Positions 45,376-56,693 of a DNA stretch of 64,000 nucleotides are shown piece after piece (positions within the stretch are counted from its first letter, which is position 1; each line of letters opens with the position of its first letter). The DNA is from Plectosphaerella cucumerina (lineage: Eukaryota; Ascomycota; Sordariomycetes; Glomerellales; Plectosphaerellaceae): NCBI GenBank assembly GCA_020746995.1, contig JAGPXD010000001.1:1302001-1366000 (forward strand), written 5' to 3'. The position numbers were made by a program, and so were the translations under genes. The notes under the pieces are model-generated. The model was not told the origin of the DNA. It saw nothing but the letters and a program-made list of their open reading frames with translations, and searched no databases.

Positions 45376-46245
45376 GAGGTTTTCCAGCGTCGAGCGGACA
45401 ATGAGTTTGTACGACATGGGCGTTATAGGGGACGGCAGAATGTTTCTTGTCATACTCGGGAGGGATTTTGCTTGCATGGGCACTTGTTGCACGACAAAAT
45501 CGTCAGCCAATAACTTCGATTATCGTTCGAACGAACGTATGCTGTGAAACGGAGGATCGACCGCTAGATTTTCCATCAGATGCAACGGAAGAAACTTCCA
45601 TGCATGGAGACCGTTGCCTTGGCCCCTTAGTCGGGCACATCTCCATATCCCCTGGGGCAGAAAGGGAGTATCTCGTATTTTCCCACACCCGCATAGTTGA
45701 GACGTTGGCTGGAGCTTGGACTGAGTCCGGACGAGCGAGGAGAGATTACAGGCCTGGCAGTGGAGGATGAGCCGCGATGGGTCAAGTCCACGATCTCCCC
45801 TGCCAAGATCTAGTTCTAGGGTGTCATTTCACTGTGTATTGGATAAGCATCGTGCGCGTGATGGGGCCATGTTCCAGACGTGGCCGTGCTGAAGAGGACC
45901 GAGGGCGGTAGGAAACGTGTGGTGGCGGTGCAAATGGTGCAGTGACGCACGGCCTGGTGTGACCTTCGGGCAACTTCAGTGGTATTGTTCGGTGAGTCTT
46001 TTCCATTGGAAAGAGGTTAGGCATGGACAGGAAGGGCATGGAGGACTGGACATGGTGCGAAGTGGCAAGATGGTTGATGATGAAGCGCCGTGCCCAACTA
46101 TGTTCATCTCAAGTTGCCCTCTCAATTTCAGGCGACGAACTTCATAAAATGACCAGCAAAGACTTTATGCATTAGGGGAATCATGCATCCTGCTCGTAGC
46201 TAGCACACCAGATAGGTATCATACAAAAAAAAAAAAAGCCTCCCA
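45376..46245. other. Convergent intergenic region
   Basis: 3' ends of two convergent genes. A run of 13 A (46226-46239) lies just downstream of the minus-strand stop. A palindromic CGTTCGAACG is seen near 45530. No gene recognised. Confidence 0.45.
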
Positions 46246-47991
46246 TTAAACACTTCCCCTCCCACTGCTGCTAGCCGTCTGGAAGCGCTTGACAGGATTC
46301 TGCAACAGTGGATGCAGCGACTGCAGCCTCTCTCTGAATGATTCCTTTGGCGACGGCGGGGCGCCATCAAGCATGATCTTTGGCGGTGGCGGGAGCGTGC
46401 CATGGGAAGAGGTGCGCGGGGGCGGGTTGGAGTCATCACTCCAGATGGAAGCGCGCATGCTTCTGGCGGCAGCGGCGTCGTCCCGGGCCGCCTCGCGGGT
46501 CTCGCGCGGAGTGAAGGCCGGCACGGAGATGCGCGGCAGGGAGAAGACGGAGGTGACGTCCCAGTCCCAGCCTGAAGGGTCTCTGACGCGGGCGGGGACG
46601 GGGGGTATGACGGAGTCTCGGGTGGGCGGCGCGAGGGTTGAGGTTGTTGACTGACGGAGACGGCCGAAGGACTGTCGGGGTGGCGCGAGGGACTGACGGG
46701 GCAGAGGGGGCGCCGGCGTGAAGGCGGAGCGCCGGGGATAGTGGAAGCTGGGGATGCGCGGCGTCCGGGGGGTTCTGGGGGTCCTTGGTGCGGTCTCGGT
46801 CATGGGGGTTGCGGGTGCCAGGGCCGGGATGGTCGGGGCGGCGGCGGGGACGGCGCTGGGGATGAGGATGCGGACGTCTCCTTCGTCGCTGTAGGTGCTG
46901 TAGCGGCTGCTGCTGCGGGTGCCGGGCCAGTTCCAGGCGGGGGGGTTGCCGCCCTTTTCGAGGGAGTGGTAGCGGTTCCTGCGCTGCCACCAGCGGACGG
47001 CGAGGGTGACCAGGCCGGCGAGGAGGGCAGCGCCGACTGGACATTGTTAGCTGGGTCAAGACGCATAGAGTTGAGAGAGCATACCTAGACCGCCGATGAC
47101 GGCTCCGGCCTTTTGACCATCGGAAAGGCCGCCGGCGACGGGCACCTCGGCCACGCCTCCGTCAGTGGCGACGGATGAGGGCGCGGCGAGGGTGGGGATG
47201 GTGGTCGGGTCAAAGTTGGGAGGAGTGAAAGGTGGCTGCGTCTGGGAGTCCCGGTCGGCGGTCGGGCTCGGGAGCGTGGCCAGGGTTGTGGGAAGAGGCG
47301 CATCAGGGGCCGAGGGGGCGAGAGACGGAGGCGATGGGATCGGCGCGGGACCCTCGACGTTAGAGGGCGCCGTGGTGGGCACGATGACGGGCTGCTGTGC
47401 AATGGGGGGTGTGAAGGGGAGAGGCACACGAGAGATGGGCGGCGTGAAGCGAGGGGGGGGCGCCAGGGAGGGCGTCGTCTGGGGAGCTTCCGGGGTGGTC
47501 GTGGTCGAGGTCGACGTTGTGGTCTCTTCCCGGGTGGTCGGGGGAGGGTCTACTGTTGTGGGAGGTGGTGGCGGAGGTGGAGGGGATGGTGCCTCCGGGG
47601 GAGGAGCAGGGGCCGGGGGCGATGGTGCTTCCGGGGGAGGAGGGGGCGACGGGATGGCCGGCTGTTCGGTGGTCTCCGGGGGAGGAGGAGCAGGCGGAGC
47701 CTGAGGAGGCGGCGTTGGTGCCGGCTCCTCGGTCGTTGTTGTCTGCTGCTCCTCGGGACCCTTGCCTTTGCCCTTGCCCTCGCCTTTTCCTTTTCCTTTG
47801 CCGTCTCCGCCGTTTCCCTTGCCGTCTCCGCCGTTTCCCTTGCCGTTGCCATTGCCGTTATCGTTGCCCTTCCCCTTTCCATCACCACCTCCGGGTCCTC
47901 CCCCGGGACCCTCCTGTCGCCGGCCGACCTCCGCCGAGGAAAACCTCAGCCGGCGAGTGACATCCCGCCTCTCGGATCGTATCCTCGCCAT
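46246..47991 (-). CDS. Single-pass membrane protein with Gly/Lys and Pro/Thr-rich N-terminal region
   Basis: Two exons, 47991-47085 and 47036-46246, with a 48-nt intron (GTATGC..AGCTAAC..CAG), give 565 aa. The N-terminal ~270 residues are low complexity: a GKGNGNG stretch, then long Pro/Thr/Ser tracts. The intron falls inside one transmembrane segment (AGAVIGGLVGAALLAGLVTLAV), followed by the basic stop RWWQRRNRYHSLEKGG. The ~230-residue C-terminal tail is Pro/Arg-rich with TPRTPRTPR and ends in LLQNPVKRF. There is no obvious signal peptide. A strong acceptor (TTTCTTTTCAACAG) just upstream of the ATG indicates a spliced leader exon. A cell-surface sensor of the mucin-like type is conceivable but not shown. 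Confidence 0.75.
47760..47880 (-). repeat. Tandem repeat encoding GKGNGGD units
   Basis: A 21-bp unit (TTTCCCTTGCCGTCTCCGCCG on the plus strand) occurs about twice almost exactly, flanked by degenerate 6-bp GK/GN codon repeats. It is likely length-variable between strains. Confidence 0.7.
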
Positions 47992-49246
47992 GTCGATCTG
48001 TTGAAAAGAAAGAAAAAGAAAAAGAACGATGTGAATTAGCGTCGTGCCCGCCGAGCGTGTGGTGAATAATAAATCGCCAAGGAGGGGGAAGAGCTCCCGG
48101 GCCCTGGGCGCAAAAAGAAGAGAATGCGGACGGAGGTGGTGGACGAGACGACACGACGGCTGAGCAAGCAAAATCACCCAACAGTCGGGACGAGGTCCCT
48201 TCTTTAACCAGCATGCTCCGCGAACGCCCTCAGGCCAAGAGCGATCGTGCGCCCGTTGGACACGAGCACGCGGGAGGCGGCGGTTGGACGAGTCGTCCCA
48301 GGGCCTCTTCTCGCGGTGCCTCATCTGATGTTTGGAAACGCTCGCCGGCCCAGAGCTACCGCGGGGAGGGGGGACGCTGCTTCGGGGCCGGGACTGTTCT
48401 GTTCCTAGTGCTCCTCCTCTTCACCTCGTCCCCTCAGGGCCGGCCATTGCACACTGGACGAGCGTTTCGAAGCTCGGACGCCCAGCTCGTTCCCGGCCTG
48501 CCTGTGCAGAGGCCGAACTGGAGCACTGGACCGAGCTTGCTGCTCCACGTGTGGCTCTCGAGGGTAAAAGTAGACGGGCGAGACGGGAGACGATGGGCCG
48601 TTGGGTCGGCGTACCGGGGTCTGTCCCACCATCGGTGCCGCTCGGGCTCGTTGCCCTCAGCCCTGGCGCTGGTGTAGCACTAGGCCGCCATGGCACGAAC
48701 ATGTCCGTGCCCCGGGACATTGGAGGTCCTCAAGGTGCCTGGGCGTAACCAAAGTCGTCTGGCCTATTGTGCGCGATATGGATGAGAGTCTCTCTGTGCC
48801 ACCTGCCGTCCGGAAATCGCGCTCCAAATGCCCGAACCGAGATGAGCATCTCCAGTTTGTACGCTTTGAAGACCCTTTCTGACTCAACCCTAGCCGCAGC
48901 TCCAGCTTCCTGATGCCGCACGACGGGTCGAGCCACAGGAGCTGAGGCCCTGGCGTCGGTGGCGGGCATGTCTCCGGGGAGGGAGGCTGCCGGCGGCTTA
49001 AGCCAGGAGGACCAGAACAGACCGCGAAGACTTTGTCTTATTCCATTTTGATCAGTCTGGTCCTAAGGCTTCGGATAGAATGATAATTGTAGTTCATTTT
49101 TGTTGGATTTTCGGAGTGGTTTGGGAGGAGTTCTTATCATCGCTGCAGCCTTCTCGATCATTGCATAAACCATCACAAACATCATGGCATCTCCATTCTC
49201 TACAAACCGACCCAAGAGGTATTTTGTCAAGGCAGCTCCCTCCTAC
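47992..49246. other. Intergenic, leader of the membrane-protein gene
   Basis: The first ~330 bp probably contain the 5' UTR and leader intron of the membrane-protein gene. The rest holds the 3' flank of the SDR gene. A CCACGTGT element lies near 48545. No further gene seen. Confidence 0.45.
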
Positions 49247-50412
49247 TCAGTACTCAAACTTCTCCCCCACCAGCTCCTCACTCAACCTCCACAACCTCTC
49301 CGCCTCGACTGCGCTCGTCGCCCAAGGCTTCACAGTCTGGACCATCGGATCCGCAATGTGCGAGTCCGACAAGTACGCGCCGTTGTTTCCTACACCAGTC
49401 AGTCAGCACATCTCCCCCTTGCACAAAAACACCAAACGGAAAGCAACCCACCCTCAAGCGACGGGTCGAACGCCGCGTACACGTGCGTGGCCACCCCCTC
49501 GTCCGCCGTCTTGTACTCGAACCCGGCCCAGCCCTCCCGGTGGCCCTGGGACCGGTCGACCTCCGCTGCGCCCGGTCAGTTTCACTTCTTCGTGTAGGTA
49601 ATCCCGTCACACCCATCACCCCATGTACTAGAGTCACTCACTCAGTCCGCCCATTTGGTTCTGCCAGTCAATGTGCGTGTCCAGGTTGGTCGTGATGACA
49701 CCTGGATGGAGGCTGTATGCTAGAAGACCTCGACTTCCGAGCTTTGTGGCCAGGGAGAGGGCGAAAAGCATGTTTGCCGTCTTGGATTGGCCGTACGCCA
49801 CCCACTTGTTGTACGTCTCGCCGTTCTGGGAGGTCAGCATGCTATCAAGTAATGTAGGGGAAGGGCGATGCTTACATGGAAGTCATAATCGGCCCAGCGA
49901 ATGCTCCCCAGGCGATGCCCGTCACTGCTGACGCTAACGACGCGAGGCGCTGGGGCCGCAAGCAACTTGCCAATAATCAAGTTGGTGAAGAGGAAATGCG
50001 CCAGATGGTTTGTCGCAAACTGGCTCTCGTGCCCGTCTGGCGTCAGTCGGTAGTCGACAGCCATTATCCCAGCGTTGTTGACGAGCACATCGATGATTGG
50101 CACGTCGTCCCATCCGTTGACCGTTGCGGCAGCTTTTCGCACGGCGGCAAAGGACCCTAGATCGAGCTCCAGCACCCGCGTGCGCACGCCCGGGCTGGCG
50201 GCCTCGATGGCCGCCGCCACCTCTTCGGCCTTTGGGGCACTACGGGCAGTGAGGATGAGGAGAGCGGGCTGGGCCTTGGCCACGGCCTCGACAAAGGCCG
50301 CGCCCAGGCCGCCCGGTGAGACGCCCGTCGTCAGGACCACCTTGCCCTTGATGTGAGGGGCGAGGTCGGCGACGAGGCCGCTGCCGGTTGCTGTCTTGTC
50401 GTATTGGGGCAT
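49247..50412 (-). CDS. Short-chain dehydrogenase/reductase (SDR)
   Basis: Four exons, 50412-49876, 49825-49642, 49565-49452 and 49389-49247, join in frame to 325 aa. The cofactor motif is TTGVSPGGLG, a TGxxxGxG variant. NNAG is present in VLVNNAGIM, and the active-site Tyr and Lys are in YGQSK, with the upstream Ser in SVSSDGHR. The protein resembles retinol-dehydrogenase/WW-oxidoreductase-like fungal SDRs, which reduce or oxidise hydroxyl/carbonyl groups with NAD(P)(H). The start at 50412 (MPQYDKTATG) fits the family better than the ATG at 50475. It lies 345 bp downstream of the UstYa-like gene on the same strand. Confidence 0.92.
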
Positions 50413-50756
50413 TTGGGAGGATTTGTTTGGGTGCGAGAGTGATGATTGAGAAACACAGCCCTCGGTAAAGACCATCTGAGGCTGGACTCATATATCATGG
50501 ATGAATTCAATGTTGGTGGTGACACCCGGAGTTAAGCCACGGAGAATACACATGCAAGATCCCACTATTATGCATCTTGACACGAATCTCACCTCTTTCT
50601 GGGGAGGATGTGTGTGCTGATGCCGACTTGGCGGATGACGGAGTTGACCTGGCTGATGTGAGCCAGGAACAAAAGGCCCAGTGTTCTTTCCAAAGTTCCT
50701 TGGATTTATCAGCATGTCCCTTATGATAGCGTTATGCATTACTCTGTTTAATAATC

Positions 50757-51829
50757 TCAGTCGTCAATTGGAAGCACCGTTCTGATGCCCTCTTCAATCT
50801 CCTCTGTCGCGAAGTCAGTGTCCCGTCTGATATGAGCCTAGGCCGACCCGAACTTACCATTAAGTGACTGCAGCACCGCGCCGTAGTCCTTGCACACTGC
50901 GAAAAGTCAGCCAATACATCACTTCATCTTCAAGTCTCACCACGTACCGTGAAGTCCATTCCATCCGCCGTCCTTGGGCCCCAAATCATCGGCATCAGAC
51001 GGCACATGCGGCTCCAGCGCTACATCTCCCGCACACATGATTCCCTGACGGATATAATCGATGCAGTGCAAAAAGTGCGCGTGGTAGTCATGTGGCAGCT
51101 TTTCCGTCCGGTTCCCCGTAACGCCCGCATACACCCGGCCCATCATAAACTGCGCGAACGTTAGCAACCAGACGAACATAAGAGAAGAGGGGAGAGCTCT
51201 CACAAGGCAATGCAGCTGGTGCGTCATGGACGTCGTCGAAAAAGTCTCACCCTCCCCACGATGCGCCGATTCTAATCCGGCCCGCGGTTAGCAAAACATA
51301 TCTCACCGATGGTCGGACGACTCACCCGGCAACAACGTCTTCCACCTATCGACCGTCTCCGGCTCGAAAAATAACGCAGTGTTGTTGGGCACGAACGACG
51401 CATCGGCCTCCCACTTGATCACCCTGACGTCGACTGGGGCGGGGTCAGCGTCAAAATCAAGGTACTGCCGTGGACAGGACGACACTGACACGCCGGGTCG
51501 GTCCCGGAAGGGTCCCCGCCGACCTGGAGACTCGGAGGTTGGGCGGCTGCATCTTGGGATGGCGCTATCGTCCGGAGCTGCGTCAGGAGCACTACCGTCA
51601 GGGCGACGTTGACTGCGATCAGCGCCGTGTCAAGGATTCGTCTAGGTCTCCGCCACCACGATCGGGATTCTGGCGGCGAGCGCACCGCGAGATCAACATC
51701 GTGCCACTCCTTCGTCTCGAGGAGGACGGACTCGACGTCTGTGGTGGAATATGACTCGTCGTGATCAGGGTCGCGGTCGGCGTCGGTGGCGTCGATGCTG
51801 CGGTATGGTGACATCGTCGGGTTTGTCAT
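50757..51829 (-). CDS. UstYa-family (DUF3328) oxidase-like membrane protein
   Basis: Six exons, 51829-51490, 51433-51326, 51271-51204, 51149-50948, 50896-50858 and 50803-50757, join in frame to 267 aa. One N-terminal transmembrane helix (ILDTALIAVNVALTVVLL) follows a ~65-residue cytosolic segment. Both family HxxHC motifs are present: HQLHC in TSMTHQLHCLFMM and HFLHC in HAHFLHCIDYIRQ, followed by ICG/MCAGD-type residues and the closing CKDYGAVLQSLN. In ustiloxin, phomopsin and cyclochlorotine pathways, UstYa-type proteins act in oxidative cyclisation, halogenation or hydroxylation. The neighbouring SDR is compatible with a tailoring pair, but no precursor peptide, synthetase or cluster regulator lies close by. 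Confidence 0.88.
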
Positions 51830-52529
51830 TGCGTCTCTCGGAACTGTAGTTTCTTCGTCTGGACTTTTTGGGGCTGAGTTGAGGGGGTAATGGGCGGGCG
51901 GGCTGCAGGCTGCCAGGACGGCGAGGGCGTCAAGTTTTATCGAACGGGCGAGTCGTAGGCCGAGGGAAAGATTAGCCTAGGGGTTCGTGGGGATTCGTAG
52001 GAGGGAGACGTCAGCCAGACGCGAGGTGTCTCGCGTGTGGTTGCGTTGAGACGGGAGACGGGCAGAAGATGGGACGAGGGGCAGAAGCTCGAGCTGACAG
52101 GGACGATTGACGTATGGTTGGGTTGCATGCCAAAGCCGGCACAGCAGCGTGGCAAGGGAGCTACCTAGAAGAGATAGCTAATCTTGAGCGGATACTTATT
52201 GGATCAATTGAATCAATTCTTTTTCTGATTCTTCATCTGCAAATCGTTCGTCAGCTGCAGCTGTCTTCAAGGATAGATGGAGAACGTGCGTGCGTCGTGG
52301 TGATCAGCCCCTGAAACCTTGCTGAAACTGTCGCGGCCGAGCACATCAACGGTCCCAACTCCTGATCCCCCGCACATCGTGTGACAGGCACTGCAATTCG
52401 GGCACCAAATTCAGTATCCGATCTCTTCTTCTTCTTATTATGATCATGTACAATCTATGCAACTATCGACAGGTATCGCTCTCGCCTTCGCTCTTAAGCA
52501 AGTCAACACAAAAGACAAAACCCCCACGT
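51830..52529. other. Intergenic, no gene seen
   Basis: Promoter of the UstYa-like gene and 3' region of the phosphate permease. AT-richer between 52180 and 52450. Confidence 0.45.
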
Positions 52530-54538
52530 CTAAGCGTAGTGAGGGGTGTTGAGGGCCAGGGCCATCAGGCAACCACCGATGAGGGCGGCGATGGGGATGG
52601 TCATGATCCAGGAGAAGACCAAGAGGCCGACACGCTGCCAGTTGACGGCCTTGAAGGTGCCGTTGCACAGGCCGACGCCGACGGTGGCGCCGGTGATGCA
52701 CATGGAGGTGGAGACGGGGAGGGAGTACTGAGAGAAGATGAGGATGGTGATGGCGGCGCCCATCTCCATGGAGGAGCCACGCGAAGGCGAGTGGTAGGTG
52801 ATCTTGTTGCCCATGACTGGAAGTTGTTAGCTTTCAAGCAAGTAGAATTGGAGTCAGGAGGCTTACCCTTCATGATGTTGTAACCGTAGGTGATGAAGCC
52901 AATGCAAATCGTGAGGGCGACAACGGCCAGCTGCCACATGGGGACGGGAGCCTTGGAAGCCTGGGCGTTACCGGTAGACCAGGCGCCGTACATGCCGGCC
53001 CAGACACCGACGGCGTTACCAACGTCGTTGGCGCCGTGGGCGAAGGAGGCGGTGCAAGCAGTGATGACCTGGACGAAGGAGTAGAGGTGCTCAACCTCGT
53101 TGGGGTACTTGGGGGCCTTGGCGTAGACGCGGTCCATGCGACGACCCTCGGGGGTGCCGAGGACGCCGACCTGAGCCTTGTGGATGTCGTAGTGCAGACC
53201 GTAGAGGAGGGCGACGACGGGCATGGCGGGGAGACGGATGCAGAGGGCCTTGAGGTTGTGGAGCTCGTAGATGGAGCCGGCGCCCATGGGGTTCTCGTGG
53301 AGGGTGCGCATGGCCCAGCCGAGGGGACCGCGCTTCTGACGGAGGCTGGCGTGGTGGCGGCGACGGGCCTGAGCGAGGAGACGCTGGTAAGCCTGCTGGG
53401 GGGTCTCGTTGTGCATGAGCATGGCCTCGGCATCGTGGGCGGCGACCTTGGTCTTCTCGGTCTTGCCGTCGGCGGCGGGGGTGATGTCGTCGGAGCTGGA
53501 CTTGTTGGCGGCATCCGAGTCGGCGCTGGCGGGCTTGAGCTTCTCATCGGCGGGGGCACGGAGACCGCCGTCGGAGTCGGAGTCCTCGTTCTCGGCACCG
53601 TGCTGGAGGACGGCGTAGTCGGGGACGCGGGCGTGCTCGGCGTCGGCGGGGGCCTCACGCTGGAAGAGGAGGGGTCCGTAGAAGACGTGCCACCAGCGGA
53701 GGGTGTAGTCCTTCTTGATGACCTTGCAGTGGACGTAGGGGACGAAGAAGAGGGCGGACAGGACGAAGAGACCGAAGCCGGTGCCGAGGGTGACGGAGGC
53801 GATGAACCAGGCGGGCTTGTCGGCGAGGCCGAGACGGGGAGAGCCCTTGTAGACGATGGAGAGGGTGCAGATGGTGCCGGCGATGAGGAAGAAGAAGGGC
53901 GAGGTCCAGACGGCCCAGGGGACGGGGTTGGTGCGGGCGTGGACGACGTACTTGATCAGGGAGAAGATGACGGCGCCGAAGACTCCGGAAATGGCGGGGG
54001 CCATGCCGAGGCCGGCGAAGATGGCGCCCAGGCCGGAGCCCTTGTTCCAGCCCCACTGGACGTTGGAGGCGCCGACGGCGGCGACACCGACACCGGCGAT
54101 GGAGGAGACGAGCGAGTAGGTGGAGGAGACGTGGGCGGAGTGACGGGTGCACCACATGACCCAGATGGCGGCACCGGCGGCGGCGCAGGCGAAGGCGAGG
54201 AGCTGGACGCCGGCGTTGCCCTGGAAGGCGGCGATGGGGATGATGCCGTTCTTGATGGTGGAGGCGGTGCGGGCGCCGACGGCAAGGGCACCGGTCATCT
54301 CGAAGATGAGACAGAGCACCATGGCCTGGCGGTACGAGACGGACCGCGAGGACACGCTGGTGGCCCAGGCGTTGGCGACATCGTCTGGGGTTGGGTCAGT
54401 ATGGGTTGGACAAAAGTGAGGGCATCGCCAAGTGGGGCCGTGCGGGGGATGCTTACTGGCACCGTTGTTGTAAGCCTCGAGCAGGGCGAAGCACGTGCCA
54501 ATGGCGAACACGTAGGTGTACTGGTCAAGAACGACCAT
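52530..54538 (-). CDS. PHO89: PHO89-type sodium/phosphate symporter (PiT family)
   Basis: Three exons, 54538-54457, 54384-52867 and 52816-52530, give 628 aa. The two PiT signatures are present: GANDVANAWATS near the N-terminus (split by intron 1) and GANDVGNAVGVWAG in the second half. About 12 hydrophobic segments flank a ~230-residue hydrophilic central loop rich in Asp/Ser/Lys/Ala. PiT proteins import inorganic phosphate with Na+ at the plasma membrane under phosphate shortage. Codons are strongly biased to G/C third bases, and this bias also opens a ~580-codon antisense frame that is not a gene. CACGTGGG elements upstream suggest control by a NUC-1/Pho4-type regulator. Confidence 0.93.
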
Positions 54539-55048
54539 CTTGGCGGTCTGCGGGGTGGTGTGTTGGCGAAGGAAGAGGGTGCTACTGCCAAGGGTTGTCG
54601 ACTGGGGGGGGGACTCGGACGGCCAAGGAAACGCCCAGAGATCTGGCTGCAGGAGGCTTCGAGGAAGTCGTGTGATTGTCGCTTGCCAAGAGGGAGGATC
54701 GAGAAAGCCAAGCCGGGAGGGGAGAATAATACTTTATATGGGTGTCGTGCTCACACGAGCATGACCAGGCCAGACCAGACCCAGAGCTGATTTTCTCTTC
54801 CCGACCCTAGTCAGAATCAGAAGCATGCATCCTCTTCGCCCCTCCCCAGTCTAGACCAGCACCGTCTACCGAGCTTCCACGCCGTCGGTGTTTCTTGCTC
54901 CCAGGAAAGAGCCAAGCGTGCTCCCATCTCCTCGATCATCATCGACAACGTTGTGCAACGTCGGACGGTGATTGGGCAGACGCTCAAGACCCCTCGGTCT
55001 GTCGTCGTCGGAAGCTTAGATGCATGTCGCCAATGAGATGGCGAGAAA

Positions 55049-55062
55049 CACCCACGTGGGTG
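55049..55062. promoter_or_regulatory. CACCCACGTGGGTG palindrome, Pho4/NUC-1-type element
   Basis: A perfect 14-bp palindrome containing CACGTGGG on both strands, about 515 bp upstream of the PHO89 ATG. CACGTGGG is the high-affinity form of the yeast Pho4 site, and NUC-1 is the filamentous-fungal homologue. Function is inferred from match and context. Confidence 0.55.
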
Positions 55063-55476
55063 GATCCTGAACCTCATGTCTTTCCCCCCTCCCTCTCCTT
55101 TCTCCCCTCGTCCCCCGTATCTCCCTCCCCCAATGCATGCCAGGCCTACCGACGGCCGGGTCCGCCTCTGCGGATCGTGCCGGGCTTGGCTCTTTCTGGC
55201 AGGTGAGCCGCCCGCCGGGGAGGCACGTCGATGCGCGAGAGGCGGCAGCAGGCAGGCAGCATGTCTCTCGCTTGCTTCTGTTGCAGACCGAAGAGGGACG
55301 CCCTTCCCTCTCCTCTTGCCCTCGCCACGCGCGTCTACGTCCAAGGGCGGAACATCGTCCGACTCGTCGGGTATCCCGGCCAGCCCGACGTGGGGAGGAT
55401 TGTCTCGCTCGCTGCCCGGGAAGGCCTCGCCAGCGGCTGGAATGGCCACAGCACACATCTCGGTCTACGCGACGCG

Positions 55477-55484
55477 CACGTGGG
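55477..55484 (+). promoter_or_regulatory. Second CACGTGGG element upstream of PHO89
   Basis: GCACGTGGG about 940 bp upstream of the PHO89 ATG, another match to the Pho4-type site. Confidence 0.45.
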
Positions 55485-56693
55485 AGCGTCTCTCGTCCCC
55501 GTGCCTTTGAGTTCCTTTTTTCCTCTTTTTTAAGATTATGGGCCCTGGGACACACTCTAAATGCTGCTGCATCGCCACGGTGGACACACACGGGGCGAAA
55601 AATGTCAGATGGAGGGGAGGGGCGCACCAGAAACCGGACCATGGACCGCGCGCGCAGTAGCTCCGCGTCGATGACGGCCGTCCGCGGGCAACTTAATTGG
55701 GTCGGAGAGGTTCTGGAAAGGGCAGATCGGTGGTTCTCTTTCGGTGGCCCGACTTGGCCGGCAGGAGGGGGAGCAGTCCACTTGCGGATGTCGAGATCAG
55801 CACGCCCACGTCTGCACGCGACAACGGCCCACGGAGGTTGAGCTTGTTCGCCGAGGATCCAAGTTTCGATTGACATGCTAGTGGCGAGGATGATGAGCGG
55901 TTTTGAAAAATTGCCGCGTTCGATGCGTGTGGCATTTCATTGGGATTTGATCGTCGAGGATGTGGGCATGTCCTTTTCCGTCACCGGTCTGTCCGGACAC
56001 TTTCCGAAGATGGATTCGATGCAGCCTCGAAAGGAAGAATCTCTGGTTCCTTTCTCTCTCCTAATACGTCTTCATCAGATGAATAGCTCTCCACTACGGG
56101 TACGCACCGCGTGGCACCGTGTCCCTGGACTCGACTCCCACAAGACCCAGTCCCTCCCGCCCTCCCTCGACCCATCAAGAGACACAAGCTTGAACTGGCA
56201 CCGAGGTCCCCACGTTGCATGCATGAAGCCATCTAACAGGGGTTGACAATCGGAGCTATTAGAGACGGGTCCCGGCTTGTCGCGGGCGGGAAGTCCGAGG
56301 TGGTCGGACACGATGTCTCGGGCCGTCCAGTTGGGTGGTACCTTTGTACAAGTACTACCACCTCATGCGCAGGGATAGTGCTTTGCATGAACCTGTACTG
56401 CAGATTCCTCATGCGGACGTATATCTCAGCTGAAGTCGTCTCTGTCAGATCTCAGCAAAGGCTTACTCTACTGTGACTGGCCTGACGCATCATCCGGCCC
56501 CATGCCCCCGAAGTTTCCGGTAGGCCTGTAACTTTCCTACTCTCCAGGCATCTCCCATCAATACTCTACTAAAGATATACTTCCCACATCGGCTTGTCTG
56601 TCTAAAAGTTGAAAGTCCCTTTATTCCTTACACATTGCGAAAGACGACCCTAATACTTTCGGAGAAACTGTTTAAGCCGAAGATTACATGCAC

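Larger units (their letters stand above)
54539..56693. other. Gene-free region upstream of PHO89
   Basis: 2.15 kb with no supportable gene. Overlapping open frames on both strands at 55016-55876 reflect GC-rich composition and carry no motif. It contains the two CACGTGGG elements listed separately. The 3' flank of the F-box gene lies at the far end. Confidence 0.5.

Noticed and set aside
53036..54790. 584-codon open frame on the plus strand
   Set aside because: Exactly antisense to PHO89; Gly/Glu/Asp/Val-rich composition reflects strong G/C third-base bias of the real gene.
55016..55876. Overlapping open frames on both strands (up to 286 codons)
   Set aside because: No family pattern; open only because stop codons are rare in GC-rich DNA.
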